A stretch of DNA of 64,000 bases, taken from Thiomicrospira sp. WB1 (GTDB lineage: Bacteria; Pseudomonadota; Gammaproteobacteria; Thiomicrospirales; Thiomicrospiraceae). The DNA is taken from positions 496,001 through 560,000 of the forward strand of contig NZ_LQBN01000002.1 in assembly GCF_001507535.1 (NCBI RefSeq), read 5' to 3'. The translations under genes and the position numbers were made by a program. The notes beneath the pieces were generated by a model. It saw only the letters and a list, made by a program, of their open reading frames with translations. It was not told the origin of the DNA and did no database searches. Positions 47,950-57,767 of this stretch are shown in pieces (position 1 is the first letter of the stretch; each line of letters begins with the position of its first letter).

Positions 47950-49449
47950 TCAGCCGGCACACACCTGGTTGCGACCGCCGTGCTTGGCGTCATAAAGCAG
48001 TTTGTCCACACGATCCTGCAGGCTTTTAAGATCATCACCCGGCTGAATCATCGTCACCCCAAAACTGAGTGTCATGCGAACGCCCTCGACCCAGGTTTTT
48101 TCCTGAGCCAGCGCGCGCAATTTTTCTGCCACGTCTCTGGCATCGGCCAGTGCCACGCCTTCCAGAATCAAGGCAAATTCCTCTCCGCCCCAGCGGATCA
48201 GGGCATCTCCATCACGCACATTCTGTCGCACAAACACCGCCAGTTCTGACAGGATCTGATCACCCACCAAGTGGCCGCATTCGTCGTTGATTTCCTTGAA
48301 ATAATCGATATCAAAAAACAGTAACGCACAGGAAGTGTGACGTTCCCGAGCCAGCAAACGCCGCAGGCGTTTTTTAAAATACCGACGATTGAAGCACTGC
48401 GTCAGTTCATCCCGTTCATTGCTCTGCTGAAACGCCCGGTTTTGTTTTCGTAAATGTCGGAGTTTGCGTTCACTGCGAATCGAAGCCAGTTGAAACCGTC
48501 TTAACAGAATATGCAGCAACACCAGCATCAAAAAGAGCGCAATCACATTCATGCCCACTTGCGCATAAAGCTCCTGATAATGATGGTTATACCGCTCGGT
48601 GATGTCTTTGACCACTTGCACCCGGACCACATCCTGGCCCAGGTAGTTGGGCAGCGTTAAATCGGAAATAAAAACAAAGGTACGCTCCCCTTGGTGGATC
48701 AAACCGGTCGGCTCGGAGACACCAATGGCCAATTGATCAAACACCGGGTCACGCTTGATCACAGCATAGTCACCAATCGTGCCAAACGACACCGAGCGCA
48801 CCAGGTGCGACAGCTTTCCCTGGGGGACCAGCAAGCGACTCGACACTTGATAATGCTCAGCCAAATCCGTGGTGAAATACACCGGTTCAATCCCAAACTC
48901 CAACACCCCCAGCGGCTGGCCCGACGAAACCATTGGCACACTGACCCGGTAGGTAATGCCATTTTTCCCTGCTTCAAAACCGTGCTGCACCTCACCGCTT
49001 CGGTTGGCTTTTGCCATCATCGGTCGGATCTGAGTCAGGTCGTCACCCCAGGATGCAGGCTTGTGAAGACGCAACAACGTCACATTACGCTCGTTGAACA
49101 GATGCATCACATATAACTGCGGCATTTCTTCACGAAGCGCCTGATAATCGCTCTTTAACAAGGCATACAAGCCATCGTGATCTTGAGTACGTATGCGTTG
49201 AAGCAATTCAGGGCGGCTTTCGTAGAGGTGAGCGATTTGTGTGTATCGACTCTGAACACTTTTTTGCACATGCTCAAAATGCCGATGGACTTGTTTGGAA
49301 AGATTCTGGATCTCAAGGCGAAACAATTCTTCGGTCAAACGAAGGGTCTGGGTTAAATGAAGCACCAGCGCAATCGTTCCAATCAGCGCCACTGGCCAAA
49401 AGAATCGTCGATAAACCCGTCTTAAGTTTTTTGAGAGCGAAGGCTTCAT
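47950..49449 (-). CDS. Membrane-bound diguanylate cyclase with periplasmic sensor
   Basis: A 499-residue protein. An N-terminal helix (FFWPVALIGTIALVLHL), a periplasmic Cache-like sensor (about residues 40-290, with YRVSVPMVSSGQPLGVLEFG), a second helix (VIALFLMLVLLHILL) and a cytoplasmic GGDEF domain are visible. The active site is RWGGEEFALIL with substrate motif FFDIDYFKEINDECGH; an RxxD inhibition site (RQNVRDGD region) lies five residues before the A-site, as usual. It makes cyclic di-GMP. A PilZ protein is encoded 1.2 kb away. Confidence 0.88.
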   Translation of the reverse strand: MKPSLSKNLRRVYRRFFWPVALIGTIALVLHLTQTLRLTEELFRLEIQNLSKQVHRHFEHVQKSVQSRYTQIAHLYESRPELLQRIRTQDHDGLYALLKSDYQALREEMPQLYVMHLFNERNVTLLRLHKPASWGDDLTQIRPMMAKANRSGEVQHGFEAGKNGITYRVSVPMVSSGQPLGVLEFGIEPVYFTTDLAEHYQVSSRLLVPQGKLSHLVRSVSFGTIGDYAVIKRDPVFDQLAIGVSEPTGLIHQGERTFVFISDLTLPNYLGQDVVRVQVVKDITERYNHHYQELYAQVGMNVIALFLMLVLLHILLRRFQLASIRSERKLRHLRKQNRAFQQSNERDELTQCFNRRYFKKRLRRLLARERHTSCALLFFDIDYFKEINDECGHLVGDQILSELAVFVRQNVRDGDALIRWGGEEFALILEGVALADARDVAEKLRALAQEKTWVEGVRMTLSFGVTMIQPGDDLKSLQDRVDKLLYDAKHGGRNQVCAG

Positions 49450-49494
49450 GGCTTTATAATACTCCGATCAATACAAAATACCATAGGAACGCGT

Positions 49495-49737
49495 GTGGAT
49501 ATTTGGCAAAAACTGTTTCTTTACCTGGGGGCCGCAAACGCGGCGGTGATTCTGCTGGTGGTGCTGATCGTGCTTTCCAATGCCGAAAACGGTCAACTGA
49601 CGGTCGAAGGCGTCTCGCATCTGCAACCGCAAATGGAATCTTTCTACGCCATCTTTAAATGGTTCGTGTATGTCTGGCTCGCCAGTGCCCTGGTGGTCTT
49701 TGCCCGCTTTTTAATGCGCCTGTTCGGACGCCGCTGA
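49495..49737 (+). CDS. Small two-helix membrane protein
   Basis: An 80-residue protein with two membrane helices (LYLGAANAAVILLVVLIVLS and FKWFVYVWLASALVVFARF) and a basic tail. Start is GTG with AGGA before it. Its stop overlaps the ATG of the GTPase gene (TGATG), so it is coupled to it. No family is recognised. Confidence 0.6.
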   Translation: MDIWQKLFLYLGAANAAVILLVVLIVLSNAENGQLTVEGVSHLQPQMESFYAIFKWFVYVWLASALVVFARFLMRLFGRR

Positions 49738-50696
49738 TGCTCAACCCCATCCAATGGTATCCCGGCCACATGCACAAGGCCCAGAAAGAAGTTCGGGAAC
49801 AACTGCCTGAAATCGATCTGGTGATCGAAGTGCTGGATGCCCGCATTCCCTACAGCAGCCAAAATCCAATGCTGGCTCAGTTGTATGGGGATCGCCCGGT
49901 GATCAAGCTGTTTAACAAATCCGACCTGGCAGATCCGGCGCTTACGGAACGCTGGCAAGCGTATTATCAACCGGACAAATCCGTCCGCACCCTGCCCGTC
50001 AACAGCAAAGACACACAGATTCGCACCAAGCTGCTTCAACAGATCGAGGCACTGTTGCCCCTGCCAGACAACTCGGTCAAAAAACGCCGCCTGCTGATTC
50101 TGGGCATCCCCAATGTGGGCAAATCCACCTTAATCAACACCCTGTGCGAGCGCACCATTGCCAAAACTGGCAATGAGCCCGCGGTGACTCGATTGATCCA
50201 GCGGATTCAGCTGAATGCGCGCAACACCTTGTTTGACACGCCCGGCATGCTCTGGCCCAATATCGATAACGCCCACTCAGGCTATCGCCTGGCCATTACC
50301 GGCGGCATCAAGGAGACCGCCTTTGAACTGCCGGACATTGCCACCTATGCCAGTGAGTATCTGCTCAACACCTATCCCGAGCGTCTGATGGCACGTTTCA
50401 GTTTGTCGGAACTGCCAAACCATACCCCTTACCCGGATCTCGAAGTGCTGGAACAAATCGGTCGCCAGCGTGGCTGCCTGGTCAGCGGCGGGCAGGTAGA
50501 TCTGGACAAAGCTTCGCGTATATTAATCAGTGAGTTGCGTGAAGGACTGCTTGGCCCCATTACCTGGGAAACCCCGGAAATGATGCAACAGGAAAAAGCC
50601 GAGGTGGAACAGATACGGGAAGAAAAAGCGGCGAAAAAAGCCGCCCGAAAAGAAGCACGCGACGCGCGCAAACGTCAGCGCAAGAAAAACCGCTGA
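49737..50696 (+). CDS. Circularly permuted ribosome-assembly GTPase (RbgA/YlqF type)
   Basis: A 319-residue GTPase with permuted motifs: G4 NKSDLAD comes first, then G1 GIPNVGKSTLIN and G3 DTPGMLWP. WYPGHMHKAQKEVRE at the start and LDARIPYSSQNPML are signatures of the RbgA/YlqF group, which helps late large-subunit assembly. The C-terminal 40 residues are very basic (KKAARKEARDARKRQRKKN). Coupled to the small membrane gene upstream. Confidence 0.93.
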   Translation: MLNPIQWYPGHMHKAQKEVREQLPEIDLVIEVLDARIPYSSQNPMLAQLYGDRPVIKLFNKSDLADPALTERWQAYYQPDKSVRTLPVNSKDTQIRTKLLQQIEALLPLPDNSVKKRRLLILGIPNVGKSTLINTLCERTIAKTGNEPAVTRLIQRIQLNARNTLFDTPGMLWPNIDNAHSGYRLAITGGIKETAFELPDIATYASEYLLNTYPERLMARFSLSELPNHTPYPDLEVLEQIGRQRGCLVSGGQVDLDKASRILISELREGLLGPITWETPEMMQQEKAEVEQIREEKAAKKAARKEARDARKRQRKKNR

Positions 50697-50698
50697 GT

Positions 50699-51571
50699 TC
50701 ATTCACTGGATCGCTTATCGTCGGTACGGCCTCCCGCTGATTGTGCGATGGCCTCTTGCGCCATCTCCAACGCCTCTCGCGCCGTATGCCCCTGGTGCAT
50801 CAGATCATACGCCATTTGCTGAGCATCGGTCAGGAAACGTCCTTCAAAGTCTGCGATCAAACGCTGCCAATCGGCCTGATCAGCGCCAGCGCTGGGTGAA
50901 TGCACCAGTAATTTAGCCAGGGTATTCCAACTGCGCGCCTGCAAACTTAATTCCTGCCAGGCCTGTTTGAGCGCCTCCACTTCCTGGCGGGTCTCGGTCA
51001 GCTGCTGGTCCGCGGGCAATCGACTTTGCCAGAGTTGATCCAGCCGCGCAAAAACGCGTTCCACCCACTGCTGATTCAGTTCGGCCTCGGCCACCGCCAA
51101 ACTCAAGGCCATGCTGGCTTCCTGAAAATCCGCGGTGTTTTGCGACAAGGGGGAAGCGGTTTCATCAAAATCAAACTCACTCAATTTGGCCACGGCCATG
51201 GATGACTGTGCCGTTGCCTGATCGGTCATCACCAGGCGATGATGCGCCAGCAACTGCTCACTGGAAATCTGAGTGATGTGACACCCACACAACCAACTCC
51301 CTTGTTCATCCGGTTGCAGATGGACCACCTGGACACTGTCGAGCTCAAACTGCTCGCCATTGAGATCGTTGCGGATTCGAAGACTCAGGCTTTGACCGGG
51401 CAAAAACCAATCGGCTTCCGGCAAACGAAAACTTAAACCGGTCAAATTCACATCCACGCCGGAAAAACCCTGGTCGAATCCCTCTTCTTCAAGCGTGGTC
51501 ACTTTAAAAGGACGCACGAACCGGACGGACTGGCGCTGTTCGAGATTCAACTGTTCCATGAAATCATCCAT
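50699..51571 (-). CDS. PilZ-domain protein with helical C-terminal region
   Basis: A 290-residue cytoplasmic protein. The N-terminal PilZ domain has RQSVRF and, 22 residues on, DVNLTGLSF, the two loops that bind cyclic di-GMP (RxxxR and D/NxSxxG; here Thr replaces Ser). The C-terminal 170 residues are helical with coiled-coil character. A diguanylate cyclase is encoded 1.2 kb away. Its output is unknown. It is the last gene of the DUF2066-hda-tlpA series. CAGGCCTGGC near 50956 encodes Gln-Ala-Trp. Confidence 0.75.
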   Translation of the reverse strand: MDDFMEQLNLEQRQSVRFVRPFKVTTLEEEGFDQGFSGVDVNLTGLSFRLPEADWFLPGQSLSLRIRNDLNGEQFELDSVQVVHLQPDEQGSWLCGCHITQISSEQLLAHHRLVMTDQATAQSSMAVAKLSEFDFDETASPLSQNTADFQEASMALSLAVAEAELNQQWVERVFARLDQLWQSRLPADQQLTETRQEVEALKQAWQELSLQARSWNTLAKLLVHSPSAGADQADWQRLIADFEGRFLTDAQQMAYDLMHQGHTAREALEMAQEAIAQSAGGRTDDKRSSE

Positions 51572-51576
51572 CCGGT

Positions 51577-51861
51577 TTATTGCCGTTTGTTGGCCGCCCG
51601 CTCAATCTGACGGGCAAACCCCATGGCCTCACAGTCGCTCTGGGGGACCCAGCCAAGGCAGGTGCGCACTTTCATCGACTGATAATTGCGCCAGATCGGC
51701 ATGACAGTCAGCACGCCCCAAAGACGCCTGGAAACAGACCAGCCGATCGGCGATGGTTGGCTGACCCACCAGCGGTTATTTACCCCAAAATGCCGGGTTT
51801 TGAAAATCAAATGGACGGCCAGTCGCCAATAACGCTTGCCATACTGCCACTGCTGACGCAT
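51577..51861 (-). CDS. Small basic Trp-rich protein, unknown
   Basis: 94 residues, with eight Trp and many Arg, one Cys pair (CLGW and DCEAMG), no signal peptide and only one moderately hydrophobic stretch. AGGAGG lies 5 bases before the ATG at 51861. It sits between the TlpA-like gene (9-base gap) and the PilZ gene (5-base gap), so it is almost certainly translated with them. I do not recognise a family. Confidence 0.6.
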   Translation of the reverse strand: MRQQWQYGKRYWRLAVHLIFKTRHFGVNNRWWVSQPSPIGWSVSRRLWGVLTVMPIWRNYQSMKVRTCLGWVPQSDCEAMGFARQIERAANKRQ

Positions 51862-51870
51862 GCTCACCTC

Positions 51871-52365
51871 CTAACGGTCACCGTATTTTTCCAGAAACTG
51901 ATTCAGCATCGCCTCGTCAACGCGCCCGGTACGTGCAGCAATCACTTTTCCGGCCGGAGAGACCATATAGGTGGTTGGCAGACCGCGCAATGGCCCAAAC
52001 GGTGTGGTCTTATTATCAATGGGTTCTGGCAGACGTACGATCGGAAACTGAATATTCTCCTGCTTGAGGTAGGCTCGCACTTTATCAATGGGCGCGTCTT
52101 CATAATTCACACCCAACACCACCGCATCCTTGTCTTTGTGTGCTTGGTGAAAAAACCCCAGTTCCGGCATCTCTTCGCGACATGGCGGACACCAGGTCGC
52201 CCAAAAATTCACCACCACCCATTTTCCCTTGAAATCAGACAGTGCGACCGGATTACCATCAAGGTCTTTGAACTGAATGTCCAGTTCAGCTTTTGCGGGA
52301 AAGACCAGCATGAACAGCATCAAAACACCTAAAACACGGGACCATAGGGGGTTCATTTTTTGCAT
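51871..52365 (-). CDS. TlpA/ResA-like thiol-disulfide oxidoreductase
   Basis: A 164-residue protein with a signal peptide ([18 protein letters not shown]) and a periplasmic thioredoxin fold. The active site is WATWCPPC in [20 protein letters not shown], the cis-Pro is in LPTTYMV. This TlpA/ResA type usually reduces periplasmic disulfides, for example in cytochrome c assembly. The ATG at 52365 with AAGGAAA is preferred to one ten codons upstream. Confidence 0.88.
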   Translation of the reverse strand: MQKMNPLWSRVLGVLMLFMLVFPAKAELDIQFKDLDGNPVALSDFKGKWVVVNFWATWCPPCREEMPELGFFHQAHKDKDAVVLGVNYEDAPIDKVRAYLKQENIQFPIVRLPEPIDNKTTPFGPLRGLPTTYMVSPAGKVIAARTGRVDEAMLNQFLEKYGDR

Positions 52366-52387
52366 CGATTTTTCCTTGTGATTGAGA

Positions 52388-53104
52388 TTATGCAATGGCC
52401 GACTGAGTCAGCACCTGCTTGACAAAAGGCAAGGTGACACGGCGTTTTTCCATGACACTCGCCTGCTCAAGTATTTTCAACACCGACATCAGTTCCTGCA
52501 AGTCCTTGGAAAACTGTCGAACCAGGTAGTTGCCCACGTCAATCGGTAATTCGAACCCCATTTTCCGGGCATGTTTTTGCAAAGCCTGTACCAGCGACTT
52601 GGGCTCGTCCAGAATCGGCACGCGAATCGGCAACACCGACATCAGTGATTGAGAGAGCTCTGGCCGATCCGTCGGCCACTGCGATAGATCGCTTTCACCC
52701 GACAGAACCACTGAGTGCCCCAGAGAACGAGCCCGGCCCAAAAGGTGGATTAAAGATTCATCCCACTCGGGGTTGCCAACGACCTGCTCCACATCATCCA
52801 GACAAATCAAGTGCGTTTTTTCCAAGCCATATAAGACATCGGCAATCAACGGCAATTCTGGATCCGCCAAGGGCAAGAAAACACTCTGTTGACGTTGTTG
52901 ACTCATGAGTCGACAGGCCGCTTGAAGCAGGTGGGTTTTCCCCGCGCCTTTGGGTCCTTGAAGGTAAAAGGTTTCCCCTTGACTTTTTTGCAAAGCTGTC
53001 TGAAATCGCGCCAGAGCCATCTCTGTCTGAGGGTCGGGCGAGACAAAGGTGTCAAAACTGACCGCCTCTCGCAATCCCATTTTCAAAGGCAACTGAATAA
53101 ACAT
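52388..53104 (-). CDS. hda: DnaA-related initiation regulator Hda
   Basis: A 238-residue AAA+ protein that, with the beta clamp, stimulates hydrolysis of DnaA-ATP after initiation. The N-terminal MFIQLPLKMGL contains the clamp-binding QLPLKM. Walker A is GPKGAGKTHLLQ and Walker B is HLICLDDVEQV. The ATG at 53104 overlaps nothing and follows the DUF2066 stop by 10 bases; this neighbourhood (DUF2066 and divergent purM) is conserved in gammaproteobacteria. Confidence 0.92.
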   Translation of the reverse strand: MFIQLPLKMGLREAVSFDTFVSPDPQTEMALARFQTALQKSQGETFYLQGPKGAGKTHLLQAACRLMSQQRQQSVFLPLADPELPLIADVLYGLEKTHLICLDDVEQVVGNPEWDESLIHLLGRARSLGHSVVLSGESDLSQWPTDRPELSQSLMSVLPIRVPILDEPKSLVQALQKHARKMGFELPIDVGNYLVRQFSKDLQELMSVLKILEQASVMEKRRVTLPFVKQVLTQSAIA

Positions 53105-53114
53105 TTCTCCAACC

Positions 53115-54446
53115 TCACTCGCGTTCGCCAGCCGTGGCCTCATCGATATAGGGCAATATTTCCGGCGCCGTCTCCACAGCGGGCTCCGTGGTCAAATCGT
53201 CACCCTGTGCCTCGTCACTCCTTGTATTGTCCGTTGTTTGCGGCGCTAAATTCTGCAAATCGTTTGTCAGCTCTTCTTGGTGCCAGCGCACAAAAATCTC
53301 GCCACTGATGGCATTATCCGACAGCATCTCCACCGAGGTCACCCCTTGGAGATAGGCCAATAGTGCTTCATACGTTCCCTGATAAACCAACTCAAACGTT
53401 GCCTTCCCCGCCTCCGTCGTCACCAGACGGCTGTCGTGTATGACCGGTTTGAGCGCTGTCAGCGCTTGCTCGACCTGAAACAGTTGCTGCACAGAGCTGA
53501 GCGCCTCCACACGAAGAGTCACACTACCGATGTATTGTGCCTGATCTCGATACGGGCGTGAGTAATAAGCGGCCACAGCCGCCATCATGTCACGAAACAG
53601 GCCGGTCAAGGCTTGAGGGGTGCGGTCTTCAGCCTGCTGCTGCGCCTCAAGCATCACCTGACCTTCCTTACTGAACAGCTGCCAGTTCAATTCAGACGGC
53701 TGGCTGGCATACTGGCGGAGCTGATAAGCCAGCAGATAATCGCTGTCACTGGTTTGCAGACGATCGGCCACCACACCGGAACGACGGCGCTGAAAATCCG
53801 GGTACACCCAAAGCCCTTCGCCAAAGGAGCCTTGACCCCGGGGGGCGGCAAGCGTCATGGGCAGCGCCATTTCTTCAACCCGGTTATACCAATCGAGCTG
53901 AGGCAAATACTGCAGGTTTTGGGCGTCCAGTTTCAGCAACTGGCCCGCCCGGTTTTGCGAGCCATACACCAGCGTGCTCGGGCGTGCTTCCAAAGGCCAA
54001 AGCACCAGGCCTTTTTGTTCAAACGCCTCGTAGAACTTATCGTCATCAAACGTGAAAATGAGCCTTTGACCGACGGTCACACCATCCTGTCGATAGGGCT
54101 CGAAACGATATTGTTTCAACCAGGCGCGCGCGGACTGCAAAAATGTGTCCGCCTGCTCAGAACTCAAAAAGCCACTGTCGCCTGTCAATCGAACCAGTTC
54201 AATTTTCAGAGCGGTTTCCAGATAGGGGCCAATCGAATCCGGTGAGACCTCCTCGCCTCGCAAGATCAGCGTGACGTCAAACAGGTTTTGACGGAACGTC
54301 TCGGCTGATTGAGATGTCGGGGCCGAGGATGTCGGCGCTTGAGTGTCCGATTCAGCAAGGATCGCACCCGAGAACAGCAGCAAACCGGAAACCCAGGCAC
54401 TCATCAACCCGGCCCTGAAGGCAAAAGGTTTTACAAAACTTCTCAT
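53115..54446 (-). CDS. DUF2066-like exported protein
   Basis: A 443-residue protein with a signal peptide ([20 protein letters not shown]). It is recognised as DUF2066 from its place between divergent purM and hda and from features such as the Arg-Leu-Thr-Gly-Asp segment ([10 protein letters not shown]) near residue 90. The C-terminus is acidic and low-complexity. The function is unknown. The ATG at 54446 is chosen to start the signal peptide. Confidence 0.75.
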   Translation of the reverse strand: MRSFVKPFAFRAGLMSAWVSGLLLFSGAILAESDTQAPTSSAPTSQSAETFRQNLFDVTLILRGEEVSPDSIGPYLETALKIELVRLTGDSGFLSSEQADTFLQSARAWLKQYRFEPYRQDGVTVGQRLIFTFDDDKFYEAFEQKGLVLWPLEARPSTLVYGSQNRAGQLLKLDAQNLQYLPQLDWYNRVEEMALPMTLAAPRGQGSFGEGLWVYPDFQRRRSGVVADRLQTSDSDYLLAYQLRQYASQPSELNWQLFSKEGQVMLEAQQQAEDRTPQALTGLFRDMMAAVAAYYSRPYRDQAQYIGSVTLRVEALSSVQQLFQVEQALTALKPVIHDSRLVTTEAGKATFELVYQGTYEALLAYLQGVTSVEMLSDNAISGEIFVRWHQEELTNDLQNLAPQTTDNTRSDEAQGDDLTTEPAVETAPEILPYIDEATAGERE

Positions 54447-54563
54447 AATTTGTCCGTGTTTTTTGGTTACAATATGGTAAATCATTTCCACCGTCTTGGC
54501 CTGACATTTTCCGGGGCGGAGGACACTCAAATCAACGTTCCAACGCACACGACTAACATCATT

Positions 54564-55619
54564 ATGACCAAACACTCCCCTTCAACGCCCTCTTCCATCA
54601 GCTACAAAGACGCCGGTGTTGACATCGATGCCGGCAACGCGCTGGTCGATGCCATCAAGCCCATTGCCAAAGCCACCAGTCGCCCTGAAGTTACCGCATC
54701 ACTGGGCGGATTCGGTGCTCTGTTTGAATTGCCGATTGACCGCTACAAACAGCCCATGCTGGTTTCCGGTACCGATGGGGTCGGCACCAAGCTGATGCTG
54801 GCCATTGAAAGCGGTAAGCACGACCAGGTCGGCATCGACCTGGTGGCGATGTGCGTCAACGACCTGATTGTACAGGGGGCCGAGCCGCTGTTTTTCCTGG
54901 ATTATTACGCCACGGGAAAATTAGAACTCGACACGGCCCGTGACGTCGTTAAAGGCATCGGCGAAGGCTGTCAGCAAGCAGGCTGCGCGCTCATCGGTGG
55001 CGAAACCGCTGAAATGCCGGGCATGTATCCACAAGGAGACTATGACCTGGCCGGGTTCTGTGTGGGCATTGTGGAAAAATCGAAACTCATCGACGGAACC
55101 AAAGTAAAAGCCGGGGATGTGCTTCTGGGCCTGGGCGCTTCCGGCCCCCACTCCAACGGCTACTCATTGATTCGAAAAATCATCGAAGTCAGTGGCGCCC
55201 AGCTTGATCAGGACTGTGACGGTCAACCGCTGATTGACGCACTGATGGCGCCGACACGCATTTACGTGAAACCCGTCCTGACCCTTCTGGAACAGGTCGA
55301 TGTCCACGCCCTGTCCCACATCACCGGGGGCGGATTGTTGGAAAACCTGCCCCGAGTGATGCCTGCCAATACGCAAGCACGCGTTGATACGCAAAGCTGG
55401 ACCAGACCGGCTGTGTTTGACTGGCTTCAGACCCACGGCAACGTGGACTTTCACGAAATGCACCGCACCTTTAACTGCGGGATCGGCATGGTCATTGTTG
55501 TGCCGCAAAATCAGGCACAACAAGCCACCGAGCTTCTTCGTGACTGTGGCGAAACCGTCACCACCATCGGCCACATTGAACACAGCGATGAGGCCAACCC
55601 AGGTGTCATTCTGAACTAA
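54564..55619 (+). CDS. purM: Phosphoribosylformylglycinamidine cyclo-ligase
   Basis: A 351-residue ATP-dependent enzyme making aminoimidazole ribotide, the fifth step of purine synthesis. [31 protein letters not shown], and [11 protein letters not shown] are family hallmarks. The ATG at 54564 has no clear ribosome site, but it gives the usual N-terminus; earlier in-frame codons lie inside the divergent gene. purN follows after 15 bases. Confidence 0.96.
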   Translation: MTKHSPSTPSSISYKDAGVDIDAGNALVDAIKPIAKATSRPEVTASLGGFGALFELPIDRYKQPMLVSGTDGVGTKLMLAIESGKHDQVGIDLVAMCVNDLIVQGAEPLFFLDYYATGKLELDTARDVVKGIGEGCQQAGCALIGGETAEMPGMYPQGDYDLAGFCVGIVEKSKLIDGTKVKAGDVLLGLGASGPHSNGYSLIRKIIEVSGAQLDQDCDGQPLIDALMAPTRIYVKPVLTLLEQVDVHALSHITGGGLLENLPRVMPANTQARVDTQSWTRPAVFDWLQTHGNVDFHEMHRTFNCGIGMVIVVPQNQAQQATELLRDCGETVTTIGHIEHSDEANPGVILN

Positions 55620-55634
55620 GCCAAAGGAGAGCGT

Positions 55635-56324
55635 GTGGCCGATTCCGATAAATTCCCCATTGCGGTTCTGATCTCCGGGCGCGGCACCAATCTCAAAGCG
55701 CTCATGGACTATCAGGACAATGCGCTCTATGAGATCGCCGTTGTGGTCAGCAACAATCCGAATGCCGAGGGACTGGAAATTGCTCAGTACGAAGGCATCT
55801 CAACCGAAGTGGTGGACAACAAAGACTATGACGAGCGCGAACAATACGATCAGGCACTGATCGACACCCTGGCGCCCTATTCTGTGAGTGCTGTGATCAT
55901 GGCCGGGTTCATGCGGATTCTGACCAAATCGTTCATCGATGCGTACGAAGGGCGGATGCTCAACATTCATCCCTCTCTGTTGCCCAAATACCCGGGCCTT
56001 CACACTCACGAACGAGCACTGGAAGCGGGCGACAGCGAACACGGCCTGAGCATCCATTTTGTTACCGAAGAGCTGGATGGTGGCCCACTGGTTCTGCAGG
56101 CCTCTTTACCCGTCACCGATGAAGATACCGCAGACACCTTAAAAGAACGTGTTCAAAAAATGGAACACGAAGCCTATCCACTGGCCGTGAACCTGTTGGC
56201 GCGCGGTGATTTTTCCTATCAAAATCACCAGGCCTGCTTTCGAGATCAGCCGCTCAAAGGGCCGATTATGTTGAACAAGCTGCAAAGCCTTATGCAACAA
56301 CACCAGAGCAGTCATGAACAATGA
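55635..56324 (+). CDS. purN: Phosphoribosylglycinamide formyltransferase
   Basis: A 229-residue formyl-THF-dependent transferase of purine synthesis. LISGRGTNLKALMD is the phosphate-binding loop and MLNIHPSLLPKYPG the signature with the catalytic His; the catalytic Asp lies in SIHFVTEELDGGPLV. Start is GTG with AAAGGAG before it. Its end overlaps the DUF3108 gene by 11 bases. The order purM-purN-DUF3108 is common. Confidence 0.96.
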   Translation: MADSDKFPIAVLISGRGTNLKALMDYQDNALYEIAVVVSNNPNAEGLEIAQYEGISTEVVDNKDYDEREQYDQALIDTLAPYSVSAVIMAGFMRILTKSFIDAYEGRMLNIHPSLLPKYPGLHTHERALEAGDSEHGLSIHFVTEELDGGPLVLQASLPVTDEDTADTLKERVQKMEHEAYPLAVNLLARGDFSYQNHQACFRDQPLKGPIMLNKLQSLMQQHQSSHEQ

Positions 56325-57075
56325 ATGGTTAACCGGACCGGGCAAAGCGCTTGCCTGCCTGGTTTTGTGCCCATTGCTTTTGTTGCTTACCCCCGCATCC
56401 CATGCTCAGCCCTGGCCCAACTTTTCAGCCACGTTTGATGTCAAGGTCATGGGGTTTACCGTTGGCCAGGCGCACCACGCCTTTTACTGTGTTCAAAACG
56501 ACTGTCATCTGACGTCCACGGCCGCCCCATCCAGCTGGGCCAAGGCCTTCATCAACGAAGAAACCGTCGACAAAATCGATTTAACTTATCATCCACCTTC
56601 CGAATTGACTTGGCAACGCTCGGTGCAACAACTCACACGCTTTTATGACGACCGAGTGCATCGACGCCAAACCGAAATTGTCCGCCAAACCGCCACATCC
56701 GAGATTGTCTCACCGGACAAGAACAAAAGTTTTCCCAGTCACCCCCACGCCTATGACCAGATTTCTCTGGCCTATGCCCTGGGATTTTATGCCCGTCGTC
56801 ACCAGCAAGCCGATCACCCCCTGCCCGAGTTTGCTCTACAGCGAGACAAGGCGCAAACCCCGATCCACATAAATCAAGCCTTTCAACCCCGAACGCTTGA
56901 CCTGCCCTTTTCTGACGACGTGACAACTCTGTATTTTTCCCTGCTTAGTGATAAAATCCGTATCGAGCTGTGGCTGATGCCCCAAAAGGCCTATTTCCCT
57001 GCAAAAGTTCGCGTTGAAAAAGCCGAACAAGGCCGTACCATAGAATTAATGCTTAATAAGCCCCCAAAATTATGA
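56314..57075 (+). CDS. DUF3108-like exported protein
   Basis: A 253-residue protein with a signal peptide ([21 protein letters not shown]). The mature part starts with the [19 protein letters not shown] type of strand pair that marks DUF3108, a family of periplasmic beta-rich proteins next to purMN. Two Cys (FYCVQNDC) could form a disulfide. It overlaps purN by 11 and dcd by 4 bases. The function is unknown. Confidence 0.78.
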   Translation: MNNEWLTGPGKALACLVLCPLLLLLTPASHAQPWPNFSATFDVKVMGFTVGQAHHAFYCVQNDCHLTSTAAPSSWAKAFINEETVDKIDLTYHPPSELTWQRSVQQLTRFYDDRVHRRQTEIVRQTATSEIVSPDKNKSFPSHPHAYDQISLAYALGFYARRHQQADHPLPEFALQRDKAQTPIHINQAFQPRTLDLPFSDDVTTLYFSLLSDKIRIELWLMPQKAYFPAKVRVEKAEQGRTIELMLNKPPKL

Positions 57076-57698
57076 AACTCAGCGATCGAGATATTCTCCA
57101 ACATTTAAAAATTGGCAAGATTGGCATTGAACCGATGCCTGACCCGGAAAAAATCAAAGGCATCAGCGTTGACCTTCGGCTCGCCAGAAAATTTCGTGTT
57201 TTTAATGATCACACAGCCCCCTACATTGACTTGAGTGGTCACAGTGAAGACCGTCAGGCCATTCTCGACAAGATCATGGGAGAAGAAATCGTCATTGACG
57301 ACGGTCAGGCTTTTTTTCTGCATCCCGGCGAATTGGCACTGGCGTCAACGCACGAATCGGTCCGCATCCCCGACGACCTGGTCGGCTGGTTGGATGGGCG
57401 CTCGAGTCTGGCGCGCCTCGGTTTAATGGTGCATGTGACCGCTCACCGGATCGACCCGGGCTGGGAAGGGCAAATTGTTTTGGAAATTTTCAACAACGGT
57501 AAGCTGCCCCTGGCCTTACGCCCGGGCATGGATATCTGTGCAATCAACTTTGAAACCCTCTCAAGCGCCGCGATCAAACCCTACAACAAGCGTGAAGACG
57601 CCAAATACCGAAACCAGGAAGGGCCCACTGCGAGTCGAATCACACAGGATACGCAAAACAAGCCGCGCGACGAACGCCAGCTTGACCTTTTATCCTGA
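57072..57698 (+). CDS. dcd: dCTP deaminase
   Basis: A 208-residue homotrimeric enzyme converting dCTP to d[14 protein letters not shown]-like N-terminus ([20 protein letters not shown]), [11 protein letters not shown] and [17 protein letters not shown] with the catalytic Glu of the family are present. The start ATG overlaps the DUF3108 stop (ATGA). An exact palindrome lies between it and apbC. Confidence 0.96.
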   Translation: MKLSDRDILQHLKIGKIGIEPMPDPEKIKGISVDLRLARKFRVFNDHTAPYIDLSGHSEDRQAILDKIMGEEIVIDDGQAFFLHPGELALASTHESVRIPDDLVGWLDGRSSLARLGLMVHVTAHRIDPGWEGQIVLEIFNNGKLPLALRPGMDICAINFETLSSAAIKPYNKREDAKYRNQEGPTASRITQDTQNKPRDERQLDLLS

Positions 57699-57719
57699 CG
57701 GCCCTTTTACATCACCCAA

Positions 57720-57741
57720 ATTTGACCAGGCCTGGTCAAAT
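57720..57741. repeat. Iterated palindrome ACCAGGCCTGGT, copy 10 (22 bp with flanks)
   Basis: Exact core at 57725-57736, extended to a 22-bp perfect palindrome by TTTG/CAAA arms and an outer A-T pair. It lies between dcd and apbC, both transcribed rightwards. Confidence 0.9.
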
Positions 57742-57767
57742 CATCTGCCGAAAACGGAGTCTCTTGC

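Noticed and set aside
53865-54020. ACCAGGCCTTT near 54004 as another copy of the iterated palindrome
   Set aside because: Only one half-site matches; it lacks the symmetrical right half.
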